Source of the DNA: Paenibacillus silvestris
GTDB lineage: Bacteria > Bacillota > Bacilli > Paenibacillales > NBRC-103111
Reading direction: 5' to 3'
DNA length: 64,000 nt
Assembly (NCBI RefSeq): GCF_009882985.1
Contig: NZ_WTUZ01000039.1
Coordinates: forward strand, 558,001-622,000
Shown here in pieces: positions 7,613-16,377 of the stretch; the stretch's first letter is position 1; every line of letters starts with the position of its first letter. Made by a program: the position numbers and the translations under genes. The notes under the pieces were generated by a model, which did no database searches, was not told the DNA's origin, and saw only the letters and a program-made list of their open reading frames with translations.

Positions 7613-8710
7613 ATGAATACGGAGAAACCGATGATCCAAATTTCTAATGTTTCAAAAAGTTTTGGAGACTTCGATGCCATCAGTCAAGTGTCTCTCGACA
7701 TTCCCGCAGGCAGCTTCACGACACTTCTCGGGCCAAGCGGCTGCGGCAAAACGACACTGATGCGGCTTATTGCCGGATTCTACGAGCCGGATGCCGGTCA
7801 CATTTCTATAGAAGGTAGAAATATGAATGAGCTGCCTGTGTATAAGCGGAATACACCGCTAGTTTTTCAGGAGTACGCCTTATTCCCTCATATGACGGTA
7901 TACGAGAATATAGCTTACGGATTAAAGCTGCAGAGGCCGACCCGGCAAGAAGTGAAGGACAAAGTCGATGCCATGCTCAGTATGTTCGGGCTGCAAGGGC
8001 TGCAAGGCAGATTTCCCAGAGAGTTAAGCGGAGGACAGCAGCAGCGGGTTGCCTTTGCAAGAGCACTCGTTATGGGGCAGAAGGTACTTCTGATGGATGA
8101 ACCGCTCAGCAATTTGGACGCCAAAATGCGAGTAGAAGTAAGAGATGAGCTTAGAGAGCTGCAGCAACGATTAGGCATTACAGCGATATTTGTAACGCAT
8201 GATCAAGATGAAGCGTTGTCGATCTCGGATCGAATTGCTGTGTTCAACAAGGGGCGTATCGGGCAAGTGGGGACACCTTGGGATATTTACTTTAAACCGG
8301 AAAGCAAGTTTGTGGCCGACTTTGTTGGAACAGCTAATTTTATTGAGGGTGGAGTCATAGCTGAAGAGGGCCAAGATTTGATTGTAAAATGCAGCTCTGT
8401 CGTATTTCGCGTTCATCGAAGCAACTACGCCTTCCGGATAGGTGACCAAGTGACCGTTGTCATCAGACCGGAGTGCATCGCCATATCCGACAAGCCGGTG
8501 GAAGGTCACAATGTTTGGAGCGGCGTCATTCAGAGAAGCAGTTTCCTGGGGCGCATGATCCGTTATTGGATCAATGATGCTCCGCTTCAATGGATCGTCG
8601 ATGACGCAAGTCCAAGTATGCGGGGATATCTGCAAGGCACGGTATATCTAGCGCTGGATAAGCATAACATTCATTTGCTGCCGTCTGAGAAGGAAACAAC
8701 GACAAACTAA
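7613..8710 (+). CDS. ABC transporter ATP-binding protein (PotA/FbpC/AfuC type)
   Basis: 365 residues from the ATG at 7613, preceded by GTGGAGG. Walker A GPSGCGKTT, Q-loop VFQEYALFPH, signature LSGGQQQR, Walker B VLLMDEPLSNLD and the switch His in FVTHDQDEAL are all intact. The C-terminal 120 residues (from about FVGTANFIEGG) form a TOBE-like regulatory domain. It energises uptake through the upstream permease. The complete motifs make it a functional importer ATPase. Confidence 0.93.
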   Translation: MNTEKPMIQISNVSKSFGDFDAISQVSLDIPAGSFTTLLGPSGCGKTTLMRLIAGFYEPDAGHISIEGRNMNELPVYKRNTPLVFQEYALFPHMTVYENIAYGLKLQRPTRQEVKDKVDAMLSMFGLQGLQGRFPRELSGGQQQRVAFARALVMGQKVLLMDEPLSNLDAKMRVEVRDELRELQQRLGITAIFVTHDQDEALSISDRIAVFNKGRIGQVGTPWDIYFKPESKFVADFVGTANFIEGGVIAEEGQDLIVKCSSVVFRVHRSNYAFRIGDQVTVVIRPECIAISDKPVEGHNVWSGVIQRSSFLGRMIRYWINDAPLQWIVDDASPSMRGYLQGTVYLALDKHNIHLLPSEKETTTN

Positions 8711-8729
8711 CGATAAAGGGGATATTCCT

Positions 8730-9671
8730 ATGCTGAATACCAAAGTTCAATTCCTGAACGTCGGGTGGGGGGATGCTCACCTGATTAGGCTGCCTTCCGG
8801 CGGTGTTTGCTTAATTGACGGAGGGGACGGTACGTTCTCTGAAGATCAGGACCATCCCTTGTCCTGGATGAACCGTCATAAGGTTGATCGACTGGACTGG
8901 ATGCTTCTTACTCATATTCATGAAGACCATGTCAACGGACTTCTGGATGTAGCCAGAGCGAAGTCGGTCACCAAAGCCGTTCTGCCGTATGAACCGTTTG
9001 TGCTGCCCCCAGAAGAGCTGGTGCAAGAGCTAAGGGACGAATTTACTTGTAGAGTATACCGCATGTTAGCTACCTATCTGGAGCTAATTCAGGTCTTGAT
9101 CGAACAGGGGACGGAGATCAAGTGGCGCAGCGAGTATGGATCAAATGAGCAATCCACGATTTGGTCCGAGGAAGGGATCACCTTCACCCAGCTCTATCCT
9201 TGGGAAGGAGATCCGCTTCCCGCTTACGATATGCTCATGAATGCTCTCTCAGATGATGCAGACGACAGTGGCTTACGGGAGGATTTACCGCGTTTCTTTG
9301 AACTATCTAACCATGATAGCTCCGTATATCGACTCAGCAGCGTGGAAGAACCCGAATCAACTGTCTTGTTCGGAGGGGATCAATTAGAACCAGGATGGGA
9401 GCGTCTGGCACAGCGGACAGAACTTAAGTGCAGTATTTGGAAAGTTTCCCATCATGGGATGGATGACGGCTTTAATGCCCGCGTTCTATCATGGATTCAG
9501 CCTGAACATTGCATTATTCCCGTCAGCATCGGACGCTCTCATGCTCTGAAGGGAGATTGGGAAGAACTCCGTTCGAAGACGGATGCTGCCTTTTATTTAA
9601 CGGGCAGTTATGCCAGAGGAAAGACGTGCCAGATTGTTAACGGATCTATGCCAATTGAAATTGGCTTTTAA
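8730..9671 (+). CDS. Metallo-beta-lactamase-fold hydrolase, ComEC-C-terminus type
   Basis: 313 residues, no signal peptide, so cytoplasmic. The N-terminus VQFLNVGWGDAHLIRLPSGGVCLIDGGDG and the metal motif LTHIHEDHVNG (H-x-H-x-D-H) are those of ComEC/Rec2-like MBL domains. A late SHHGMDDG supplies a further histidine. Relatives hydrolyse phosphodiesters or remain uncharacterised. It lies 19 bp after the transporter ATPase in the same operon, consistent with processing an imported phosphoester. No substrate can be read from the sequence. Confidence 0.8.
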   Translation: MLNTKVQFLNVGWGDAHLIRLPSGGVCLIDGGDGTFSEDQDHPLSWMNRHKVDRLDWMLLTHIHEDHVNGLLDVARAKSVTKAVLPYEPFVLPPEELVQELRDEFTCRVYRMLATYLELIQVLIEQGTEIKWRSEYGSNEQSTIWSEEGITFTQLYPWEGDPLPAYDMLMNALSDDADDSGLREDLPRFFELSNHDSSVYRLSSVEEPESTVLFGGDQLEPGWERLAQRTELKCSIWKVSHHGMDDGFNARVLSWIQPEHCIIPVSIGRSHALKGDWEELRSKTDAAFYLTGSYARGKTCQIVNGSMPIEIGF

Positions 9672-9689
9672 TTAAAAGGAGATAGGCAA

Positions 9690-10133
9690 ATGCTAGGCAA
9701 CAAGATCAGCTTTATACTCGCTTTTTCAGCAGGACTATTTGGTGTCACACAAGGGATGATGAATGCGTACATTGGGAAGGTTCAGGGACAATACGGAATG
9801 ATTATTGGTGTTTCTGCGATCCAAATTGTCTTTGCATCCTTCTTATTGTGGCGTATGAAATCTCATTCTTCCTTGCAGCTTCATGTTATTCCATGGATAC
9901 TGGTTGCTGGCGTTTTGGGCGTAGCAATTATGTTTAGTACGTCCTATGCGACAGGGAAAATTGGCACCCTCCCCGTATTTATCCTGATTATCGCCGGGCA
10001 AATGGTTGCTTCATCGGTGATCGATCATTTCGGGCTCATGGGTTTGCCTAAAAATCCGGTTACTTTAGCGAAATTCGGAAGTATCTTACTTATTATGACA
10101 GGCATACTTTGTTTCATAAAATCATCTAGGTAA
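9690..10133 (+). CDS. YdcZ (DUF606)-like small DMT-superfamily membrane protein
   Basis: 147 residues with about five transmembrane helices and almost no soluble part. LAFSAGLFGVTQGMMNAYIG near the start and GQMVASSVIDHFGLMGLPK near the end match the YdcZ/DUF606 family in the drug/metabolite transporter superfamily. A good ribosome site AAAAGGAG precedes the ATG. It sits inside the operon, so it may export a by-product or support uptake. Its role is unknown. Confidence 0.82.
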   Translation: MLGNKISFILAFSAGLFGVTQGMMNAYIGKVQGQYGMIIGVSAIQIVFASFLLWRMKSHSSLQLHVIPWILVAGVLGVAIMFSTSYATGKIGTLPVFILIIAGQMVASSVIDHFGLMGLPKNPVTLAKFGSILLIMTGILCFIKSSR

Positions 10134-10166
10134 ATCAAACAGAAAGCTTGAGGAGAAGGAGAGCGT

Positions 10167-10985
10167 ATGAACGAGCAACTAACACACGAGGATGCAATTA
10201 TGCAGGATGCCATAAGGTATGTGAAAGAAGCGGGCACTTTGATTATGGAACTCATGAAGATGCCGCTTCACATTCAAGAAAAGAAGAATCAAGCCGATCT
10301 AGTGACGGAAGTCGATGTGCAGAGCGAACAATTGCTGCGTAGTCGAATTCACCAGGACTATCCGGATCATTGGATATTATCGGAGGAAACAGATGGCGGC
10401 AGGGAAGATTCCCATCATACGCTAAAGCAGCCACCGGCGGGTTATGGATGGATTATCGACCCAGTGGATGGCACGATTAACTTTATTCACAACATCGCAC
10501 ATTTTGCGATCTCCGTCGGTATTGTGAAAGATGGCGTACCGATTGGCGGTGTCGTTTATAATCCTGTAACCAACGAGCTGTATTCGGGTCAAAAGCAGGG
10601 CGGGGCTTTTCTGAATGGACGCAAGCTTCAGGTTGGGTTAGAGCAAGATATTAGTCAAGCCTTGCTGGCAACGGGATTCCGCGCTTTGGACTGGAAACCG
10701 AATTCTGTGGTTGTGGAACAAATCGGCAGAATGACAGGTAAAGCTCGCAGTGTGCGCATCATGGGGGCTGCCAGTCTTGATTTGTGCCTCGTGGCATCAG
10801 GGCGATTGACGGGATTTTGGCATGACGGATTATATCCTTGGGATGTTGCCGCCGGAATGGTAATTCTGCAAGAAGCGGGTGGCGTACTTACCGATGCTGC
10901 GGGGAAAACATATGCCTTAAGCGATGACAGCTTAGTTGCCTCCAATGCAATCATACACCGGGAATTGATGTCACTATTGAAATGA
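10167..10985 (+). CDS. Inositol monophosphatase family phosphatase
   Basis: 272 residues. Metal-binding motifs of the Mg-dependent Li-sensitive phosphatase family are present in order: LVTEVDVQSEQ, the EE of LSEETDGG, IIDPVDGTINFIH (DPxDGTxNF), and WDVAAGMVIL (WDxAAG). These enzymes remove phosphate from inositol phosphates, sugar phosphates or PAP. Start after AAGGAGAG. It ends the seven-gene operon and supports the idea that the transporter brings in a phosphorylated compound. True substrate unknown. Confidence 0.9.
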   Translation: MNEQLTHEDAIMQDAIRYVKEAGTLIMELMKMPLHIQEKKNQADLVTEVDVQSEQLLRSRIHQDYPDHWILSEETDGGREDSHHTLKQPPAGYGWIIDPVDGTINFIHNIAHFAISVGIVKDGVPIGGVVYNPVTNELYSGQKQGGAFLNGRKLQVGLEQDISQALLATGFRALDWKPNSVVVEQIGRMTGKARSVRIMGAASLDLCLVASGRLTGFWHDGLYPWDVAAGMVILQEAGGVLTDAAGKTYALSDDSLVASNAIIHRELMSLLK

Positions 10986-11112
10986 GATAGCGGACAGGCG
11001 AGAAGCTTGCTTCACAAGATATTTTGTCATCTCGTTGTACCTCATGGTATGATTTTATCAAATGACTGTTATCTTACTGGCAAGTAACTCTCATAAGGAC
11101 GGTGTCTTAAGT

Positions 11113-11874
11113 TTGAACAATCACATTCAGAGCTACTTAGATCGTATTGGTTTTCAAGGCCCGCTTGATGGCAGTGCTAAGACGCTGGCTGCCCTGCAAG
11201 AACGACATTTGTACTCGGTTCCCTACGAGAATTTGGACATTCTGGCACGTAGAGCGCTGTCGCTAGATCCACAGGTGCTGTATCACAAGATTGTCGAGCG
11301 CAAGAGGGGCGGATATTGTTTTGAGTTAAATGCCTTATTCGGCTGGCTGCTGCGAGAGCTTGGATACGAGGTTACTGACCTTGTGGCCAGGTTCTGGCGC
11401 GATGAGACAGAGCTTCCGCCCAAAAGGCGCCATCACGTCCTGAAGGTAGAAGCCGAGGGCACCAGCTATCTGTGCGATGTCGGAGTCGGCGGGGTCGTGC
11501 CCATCAGACCGATTGCCATCGTCGAGGGACTTGTTCAGCAGCAAGGTGAAGAGTACTATCGGCTGGATAAAGATCCTGAGCATGGCTGGGCACTATGCGA
11601 ACACAAACATGGGGATTGGACTCGCATTTATTCCTTCACGGAGGAGCCGCAGCTGGCGAAAGACTACCTGTTTGCTAGTTTCTGGTGTGAAAATGCGCCT
11701 GATTCGATTTTCACCAAATTCCCGATAGTTGCGATCCGGACGCCCGAGGGGCGGCACACCGTCGTTGACCGCGAATTCCGTATTTTCAATTCTGAAGGTG
11801 TACGAACCTTCTCCACGGAGACAGAGGAAGCGTTTAAAGAAGCTTTGGTCACCTATTTTGGTATTGTTACATAA
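11113..11874 (+). CDS. nat: Arylamine N-acetyltransferase
   Basis: With the TTG start at 11113 the product begins LNNHIQSYLDRIGFQG, as in known NATs, and places the catalytic cysteine (RGGYCFELN) at residue 69, the canonical position. An upstream in-frame ATG at 11062 has no ribosome site. The rest of the triad is visible: His in RRHHVLKV and Asp in YLCDVGVGG. The enzyme transfers acetyl from acetyl-CoA to arylamines or similar amines in the cytoplasm. Length (253 residues) is normal. It stands alone and is followed by a terminator. Confidence 0.9.
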   Translation: MNNHIQSYLDRIGFQGPLDGSAKTLAALQERHLYSVPYENLDILARRALSLDPQVLYHKIVERKRGGYCFELNALFGWLLRELGYEVTDLVARFWRDETELPPKRRHHVLKVEAEGTSYLCDVGVGGVVPIRPIAIVEGLVQQQGEEYYRLDKDPEHGWALCEHKHGDWTRIYSFTEEPQLAKDYLFASFWCENAPDSIFTKFPIVAIRTPEGRHTVVDREFRIFNSEGVRTFSTETEEAFKEALVTYFGIVT

Positions 11875-11877
11875 AAG

Positions 11878-11920
11878 AGGGCTGTCCTGAAGTCAATTAA
11901 TGACTGAGAGACAGCCTTTT
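11878..11920 (+). terminator. Terminator of the AGTCA/TGACT family, copy 1
   Basis: Outer stem GGCTGTC (11880-11886) with GACAGCC (11910-11916), inner stem AGTCA/TGACT, and a T-run at the right edge. Same design as the hairpins at 12171, 25223 and 52164. Confidence 0.8.
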
Positions 11921-11962
11921 GTGCGCTTTGTGCGCTTTGTGAGCTTGGCAGCGCCTTTTTAG

Positions 11963-12155
11963 AATAACGGGAAATACTCCCGCTAAATCGCCCAATAACA
12001 CGCTACAGGGACGAATAAATGGAATTTCTCCAGTTAATGTGGACGATTGAGCTTGGAAACAGGGGTTGAGGAGTGAATTAACAGGACTTTTTCCAGTTAT
12101 TAGGTTTATCTGACAAAGACTCGCTTGGAATACATGGAGTTTTTCCCGCTATTCG
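11963..12155. repeat. Modular intergenic repeat, family A, copy 1
   Basis: A gene-free stretch with several related hairpin-forming units of the type AATAACGGGAAATACTCCCGCTAAA. Segments such as AATAAATGGAATTTCTCC and TTGAGCTTGGAAA recur nearly unchanged in the same order at 51896-52085. It lies between two terminators of the AGTCA/TGACT family. No coding potential was seen. Confidence 0.6.
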
Positions 12156-12170
12156 ATTCGGCTCCATACG

Positions 12171-12217
12171 AAAGAGGCGACCCCAAGTCATCTCATGACT
12201 GTGGGATCGCCTCTTTG
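12171..12217 (-). terminator. Terminator of the AGTCA/TGACT family, copy 2
   Basis: AAAGAGGCGA (12171-12180) pairs with TCGCCTCTTT, a CCC/GGG segment follows, and AGTCA/TGACT forms the inner stem. It can serve the minus-strand oxidoreductase gene ending at 12262. Confidence 0.7.
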
Positions 12218-12261
12218 AACTATTTGGCTGGTCCTCCGTGAGGAGGCACTGCACAATAGAA

Positions 12262-13374
12262 TTAACTCAGCGAAGCAAGCGCCTCGCGTGTGAACGGTAG
12301 TAATTCATCCGTGCGGTTGTCACGGATTTTGGCTGCCCAGGCTGGGTCAGTCAATAGTGCGCGACCGACAGCGACGAGGTCGAACTCGCTGTTATCCAGA
12401 CGTTCAATCAGGTTATCGAGGCTGGCAGACTCGCCTCCCTTGCCTTCTTCAAATAGGCTTGTGAAAGTGGAGTCCAGGCCGACGGAACCGACGGTAATAG
12501 CCGGCTTTCCAGTGACTTTGCGCGTCCAACCTGCTAGGTTCAGATCGGAGCCCTCGAACTCTGGCTCCCAGAAGCGGCGTGAGGATGCGTGGAAGATATC
12601 AACACCAGCCGCGGACAGCGGTGCAAGGAAGCGTTCCAGCTCCTCTGGCGTAGCTGCCAGCTTGGCATCGTAATTAACTGGCTTCCATTGGGAGAAGCGG
12701 AAGATAATCGGGAAGTCGGGGCCAACGGCGGCACGTACAGCCTCGATAACTTCTACCGCGAATCGGGTACGTTCAACTAGATCGCCGCCATACTCATCCG
12801 TGCGTTTGTTCGTGACGTCCCAGAAGAACTGGTCAATGAGATAACCGTGCGCACCGTGAATCTCTACTGCATCAAAGCCAAGACGCTTCGCGTCAGAGGC
12901 AGCCTGCGCATAAGCTTGAACGAGTCCTTGAATCTCTTCGACCGAAAGCGGCTCAGATACTTGCTCACCTTTCAGGTTGAGGCCGGATGGGCCGATCGAA
13001 TCGATATTCGAATCGGGGAACTTGTTCTTGTCACGGGCAGTTCCGGTATGCCAGATCTGCGGAGCGATTTTGCCGCCAGCTTCATGCACTTCGCGGACGA
13101 CACGCGCCCAACCTTCCAGAGCTTCTTCCCCGTAAAAATGCGGTACACCGTGATCGGCAGATGCAGCTGGGTGGTTAATGACGGTTCCTTCCGTGATGAT
13201 GAGGCCAACGGCGTTCTCCGCTCTGCGGCGGTAATAGCCTGCTACGTTAGGACCTGGGACGCCACCTGGTGAAAAAGTACGGGTCATCGGTGCCATAACA
13301 ACACGATTATCAAGCTTCAGGTTACCAATTTCAAAAGGTTGAAACAGAGCTGTTGTTGTTTTGGATGTAGTCAT
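12262..13374 (-). CDS. Old yellow enzyme family NAD(P)H:flavin oxidoreductase
   Basis: 370 residues, start preceded by GGAGGAG. FMN-dependent TIM barrel of the old yellow enzyme family: N-terminal LFQPFEIGNLKLDNRVVMAP, substrate/flavin motif FDAVEIHGAHGYLIDQF, and phosphate-binding VAVGRALLTDPAWAAKI. These enzymes reduce activated C=C bonds of enals, enones or nitro compounds with NAD(P)H. An ArsR-type gene lies immediately upstream on the same strand, and an 11-bp-arm palindrome (13411-13442) lies in the promoter interval. This suggests induction by electrophiles through that regulator. Confidence 0.92.
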   Translation of the reverse strand: MTTSKTTTALFQPFEIGNLKLDNRVVMAPMTRTFSPGGVPGPNVAGYYRRRAENAVGLIITEGTVINHPAASADHGVPHFYGEEALEGWARVVREVHEAGGKIAPQIWHTGTARDKNKFPDSNIDSIGPSGLNLKGEQVSEPLSVEEIQGLVQAYAQAASDAKRLGFDAVEIHGAHGYLIDQFFWDVTNKRTDEYGGDLVERTRFAVEVIEAVRAAVGPDFPIIFRFSQWKPVNYDAKLAATPEELERFLAPLSAAGVDIFHASSRRFWEPEFEGSDLNLAGWTRKVTGKPAITVGSVGLDSTFTSLFEEGKGGESASLDNLIERLDNSEFDLVAVGRALLTDPAWAAKIRDNRTDELLPFTREALASLS

Positions 13375-13410
13375 CTTATTCTCTCCTCCTGCATATAAAA
13401 AGGTTTATAA

Positions 13411-13442
13411 ATTAATCTATAAATATAAATATATAGATTAAT
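13411..13442 (-). promoter_or_regulatory. Palindromic operator candidate upstream of the old yellow enzyme gene
   Basis: ATTAATCTATA (13411-13421) and TATAGATTAAT (13432-13442) are perfect reverse complements with a 10-bp AT spacer, 37-68 bp upstream of the start codon. It is a plausible binding site for the adjacent ArsR-type regulator. Confidence 0.6.
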
Positions 13443-13480
13443 CGATAAAGATGCAAGTTCTTCGGAGAAAACATCGGAGA

Positions 13481-13813
13481 CTACTTCTTTGTGGCTTGCA
13501 GCCCCGAGGTAAAGTCCGTCAAAAAATTGGCAATTGCTTCTTCATTACGTCTGTAATAGGTCCATTGGCCATAACGGCGAGACTCCAGCAGACCTGCTTT
13601 CTGCATGGAAGACAGGTAAGAGGAGATGACAGACTGCGCCAGACCAGATTTTTCCTGGATGCTTCCCACGCAAACCCCGCCTGGAAACTCTTCTTTAATC
13701 AAGCTCGGCAGCTTCTCGTTCAACTTATCCGGCTCCCGCAGCCAGCATAGGATGTTGAGGCGAGTCTCATTGGACAGAGCCTTCAGCACCGCAAGCATTT
13801 CTTCATGTTTCAC
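13481..13813 (-). CDS. ArsR-family transcriptional regulator
   Basis: 110 residues with a GTG start. N-terminal LKALSNETRLNILCWL and the helix-turn-helix SIQEKSGLAQSVISSYLSSMQKAGLLES are typical of ArsR/SmtB winged-helix repressors. It has only two cysteines (in NILCWL and GGVCVG), not in the usual metal-binding CxC arrangement, so sensing by thiol oxidation or alkylation is possible. It probably controls the downstream old yellow enzyme gene. The 106-bp gap between them holds a strong palindrome. Confidence 0.87.
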   Translation of the reverse strand: MKHEEMLAVLKALSNETRLNILCWLREPDKLNEKLPSLIKEEFPGGVCVGSIQEKSGLAQSVISSYLSSMQKAGLLESRRYGQWTYYRRNEEAIANFLTDFTSGLQATKK

Positions 13814-13913
13814 TACTCGACACCCATTTCTGGTTGATTTGTTCTCAGTATACCAAAAGTATGGCTATAGAGAAATAGAGGTCTATGTAACAAGCGTTCA
13901 GCGACGGTTGGGG

Positions 13914-13953
13914 TAAAAAAAATCCGAGCCAAGGTCATGCCCCTTGGTTCGGA
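13914..13953 (-). terminator. Terminator of the LLM oxidoreductase gene
   Basis: TCCGAGCCAAGG and CCTTGGTTCGGA form a 12-bp stem (one wobble); on the minus strand a run of eight T residues follows. It lies 25 bp beyond the stop codon at 13978. Confidence 0.85.
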
Positions 13954-13977
13954 CTGATTGCTGTGGTATGGCTTAAA

Positions 13978-15042
13978 TCAGCCTTGAACTGTCTCGCGAG
14001 CAAGCTCTTTGCGAACGATTGGCGCAACCTTCGTGCCGAGCAGTTCGATGGTGCGAAGCAATTCGCTATGCGGCAGCGTGCTGACGTCTACGTGCAAGAG
14101 GAAGCGCGTTAGCCCCAGGTTTTTGCGCAGCAGAATAATTTTCTCAGCGACATACTCGGGATCGCCGACGTACAGCGCTCCGCGAAGACTGCGAGCATCG
14201 TCGAACGATTCGCGGGTGTATGGCGCCCAGCCGCGTTCGCGGCCGATGGTATTCATTTGAGCAGCCGTCGATGGATAAAACAAGTCGGCGGCTTTCTCTG
14301 TCGTATCGGAGATGAAGCCGTGCGAATGCGTCGCGATTTGCAGTTTGCTTACATCGTGTCCGGCTTTGGCAGCAGCTTCTTTATAGAGCTTGACTAGAGG
14401 AGCGAATCTCTCCGGCATACCGCCGATAATCGCGAAGACGACTGGCAGTCCTAGGATACCAGCGCGTATCGCGGATTCTGGATTGCCGCCCGTTCCGATC
14501 CATACGGGTAGCGGCTCTTGGACAGATCGCGGATAGACGCCGAGATTGTTGATGGCAGGGCGATGACCGCCACGCCATGTCACTTTCTCTGTTTCGCGGA
14601 TCGCGAGTAGAAGCTCAAGCTTTTCCTCGAATAGTTCGTCGTAGTGGTTCAAGTCATATCCGAACAATGGAAAAGATTCGATAAACGAGCCGCGGCCCGC
14701 CATAATTTCAGCTCGTCCATTGGATAGGCCGTCTAATGTGGAGAAAGCTTGGTACACGCGAACCGGGTCGTCCGAAGATAATACAGTCACGGCACTTGAG
14801 AGGCGAATTCGTTTGGTTGTCGTAGCGGCAGCTGCTAAGATGACGGCTGGAGCTGAACTCGCATAATCTGCGCGATGATGTTCACCGATCGCATAGACGT
14901 CAAGGCCGACTTGATCGGCAAGATTAATCTCCTGGACGGCTTGTCGGAGCCGCTCGGCATGTGTGATGCCGCCCGCTCTCGGAGCAGCTTCGAGAAAAGT
15001 GCTTATTCCTATTTCGAGTGAAGAAGTCGTAAGATTAGTCAT
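13978..15042 (-). CDS. LLM-class flavin-dependent oxidoreductase (luciferase-like)
   Basis: 354 residues, start preceded by AAGGGAGAG. Bacterial-luciferase-like TIM barrel: ADQVGLDVYAIGEHHRADYASSAP near residue 50, LSSAVTVLSSDDPVRVYQ, GRAEIMAGRGSF, and PLPVWIGTGGNPES. Close relatives of this subgroup are FMN-dependent monooxygenases of unknown substrate. It is a single gene with its own terminator. Confidence 0.9.
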   Translation of the reverse strand: MTNLTTSSLEIGISTFLEAAPRAGGITHAERLRQAVQEINLADQVGLDVYAIGEHHRADYASSAPAVILAAAATTTKRIRLSSAVTVLSSDDPVRVYQAFSTLDGLSNGRAEIMAGRGSFIESFPLFGYDLNHYDELFEEKLELLLAIRETEKVTWRGGHRPAINNLGVYPRSVQEPLPVWIGTGGNPESAIRAGILGLPVVFAIIGGMPERFAPLVKLYKEAAAKAGHDVSKLQIATHSHGFISDTTEKAADLFYPSTAAQMNTIGRERGWAPYTRESFDDARSLRGALYVGDPEYVAEKIILLRKNLGLTRFLLHVDVSTLPHSELLRTIELLGTKVAPIVRKELARETVQG

Positions 15043-15215
15043 AGTAATTCTCTCCCTTCTGTATAGGATTATTATACTTTATATTTTAATGTAACTCAAC
15101 AAAAGTAAGTTAATATCAACGATAGCCAAGTAATGCGGGCGGACCAAGAATATTTTATCAGTACCATAAGCAACTTTTTTAGAGTAAAATATGGGTTGTT
15201 GAAAGGTGGGTTGTT

Positions 15216-15389
15216 ATGCAAAAGAGAATGCGCAAAGCTATACTTCTGGGTTTAGCAGGCGGGATCAGTTGGGCTGCAGTTAACTACTTTTTAGATAAAC
15301 ACATCAGTGTCAGCTTCGTTGGAGGAGCTTCATGGTTTGTTGTTACTATGTTAGTATCTTGGATTTCCCCGAAAATTAATCAAAATTAA
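15216..15389 (+). CDS. Small membrane protein, 57 residues, unknown function
   Basis: ATG at 15216, 5 nt after AAAGGTGGG. The product begins MQKRMRKAILLGLAGGISWA and has two hydrophobic helices (about residues 8-25 and 33-50) separated by DKHISV, with a basic N-terminus. It is not recognised as a named family. A perfect 10-bp terminator follows at 15499. The clear ribosome site and two-helix pattern support a real gene. Confidence 0.65.
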   Translation: MQKRMRKAILLGLAGGISWAAVNYFLDKHISVSFVGGASWFVVTMLVSWISPKINQN

Positions 15390-15498
15390 TGATTTTGAAT
15401 TGTATTTAAATGTAACAGAAATGAAATCTTACATTCATATGGTTTTAATGAAACAAGCCTATAATAAAAGTCGACCCCCCTTTAAAATATAAAACTTA

Positions 15499-15531
15499 GA
15501 CCCACAGCCCGTTGCTGTGGGTCCTTTTTTT
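15499..15531 (+). terminator. Rho-independent terminator
   Basis: Perfect 10-bp stem GACCCACAGC/GCTGTGGGTC with a 5-nt loop and a run of seven T residues. Confidence 0.9.
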
Positions 15532-15601
15532 GCTCTTTTAGAGGTTATTGCCAATAAGCTTGTCCCAGTAGGATCAGTGGGGATAAGGTTACCTTTTTTG
15601 A

Positions 15602-16222
15602 TTACATGTGAGAGATCGCCTGTTGAGTAGACCAAGTAGCACTGCTGAAGGCTTGATAGTTTGTTAACGCGGCCTGAAAAGCCTGCTCACTTACAGTGGC
15701 AGTGGCATCATAAACAACCGCGGTTTCGAAGCCATTTTCGATCAAATCTCGCATATGCGACTCCACACAAATATTCGATAGGGCGCCTGCCAAAATGATT
15801 TTTTCTTTGCGATGCTGACGCAGCTGGTAGACTAGATCATTACTCTGCGGACTCGCGATCTTATGAGCTGTTGTAATGACTGTCCGATTAGATAATATGT
15901 AGGGTTTAAGCGATGGAACCCAGTCGGCTCCTACAGAAGTGTAGTCATGTTGTTTTTGAAACACTCGCAGCTTTAATAACATTTCTTGTTCAGCTCCAGT
16001 AAATTGCCAACTATAGTCATGCGGATAGATATAGTGGGGAGATATGAAAAGCTGGTACCCTTTGCTCATAGCGGTATGCATCAGAATTTCCAAGTTAGCT
16101 AGCGTGTTGTTATGCTCAATATTAGTTTTCGTTAAATGGTAGCCCTTGCCACCAGGTGAAAGAAAATCGTTCTGCGGGTCCGTAATGACAATTGCTGTAT
16201 GAGCGGGATGAGGTGTAAACAT
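15602..16222 (-). CDS. Isochorismatase-family cysteine hydrolase
   Basis: 206 residues from the ATG at 16222, chosen because GGAGG lies 6 nt upstream; an upstream in-frame ATG at 16261 lacks one. The triad is visible: Asp in VITDPQNDF, Lys in TAHKIASP and Cys in GALSNICVESHM. Such enzymes hydrolyse isochorismate, nicotinamide or other amides. Specificity cannot be read from sequence. It is a single gene on the minus strand. Confidence 0.87.
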   Translation of the reverse strand: MFTPHPAHTAIVITDPQNDFLSPGGKGYHLTKTNIEHNNTLANLEILMHTAMSKGYQLFISPHYIYPHDYSWQFTGAEQEMLLKLRVFQKQHDYTSVGADWVPSLKPYILSNRTVITTAHKIASPQSNDLVYQLRQHRKEKIILAGALSNICVESHMRDLIENGFETAVVYDATATVSEQAFQAALTNYQAFSSATWSTQQAISHM

Positions 16223-16377
16223 TAGTTTCCTCCAAATCACATTATATTTATGAGGATTCATGTACTGTCAGCCTACTGTTCCTCATGAATATATGAAGGG
16301 GAGCTTGGTCATATTCCGCTAGAAAAGTGTGGTAAAATATGGAGCGAGGAGGGGGTGGGTGTGTTCGCGGTTGAGAT

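Noticed and set aside
4754-8710. Simple ferric-iron ABC transporter
   Set aside because: The motif family includes iron transporters, but the UTRA-GntR regulator, phosphatase-like enzyme and metallo-hydrolase in the operon favour an organic phosphorylated ligand. Iron remains possible.
12262-15042. Single operon of the old yellow enzyme, ArsR and LLM oxidoreductase genes
   Set aside because: A strong minus-strand terminator at 13914-13953 separates the LLM gene from the ArsR gene.
15437-15531. Small RNA gene (TATAAT at 15460 followed by a terminator at 15499)
   Set aside because: There is no good -35, and the transcript would be only about 60 nt. The terminator is explained by the small membrane-protein gene upstream.
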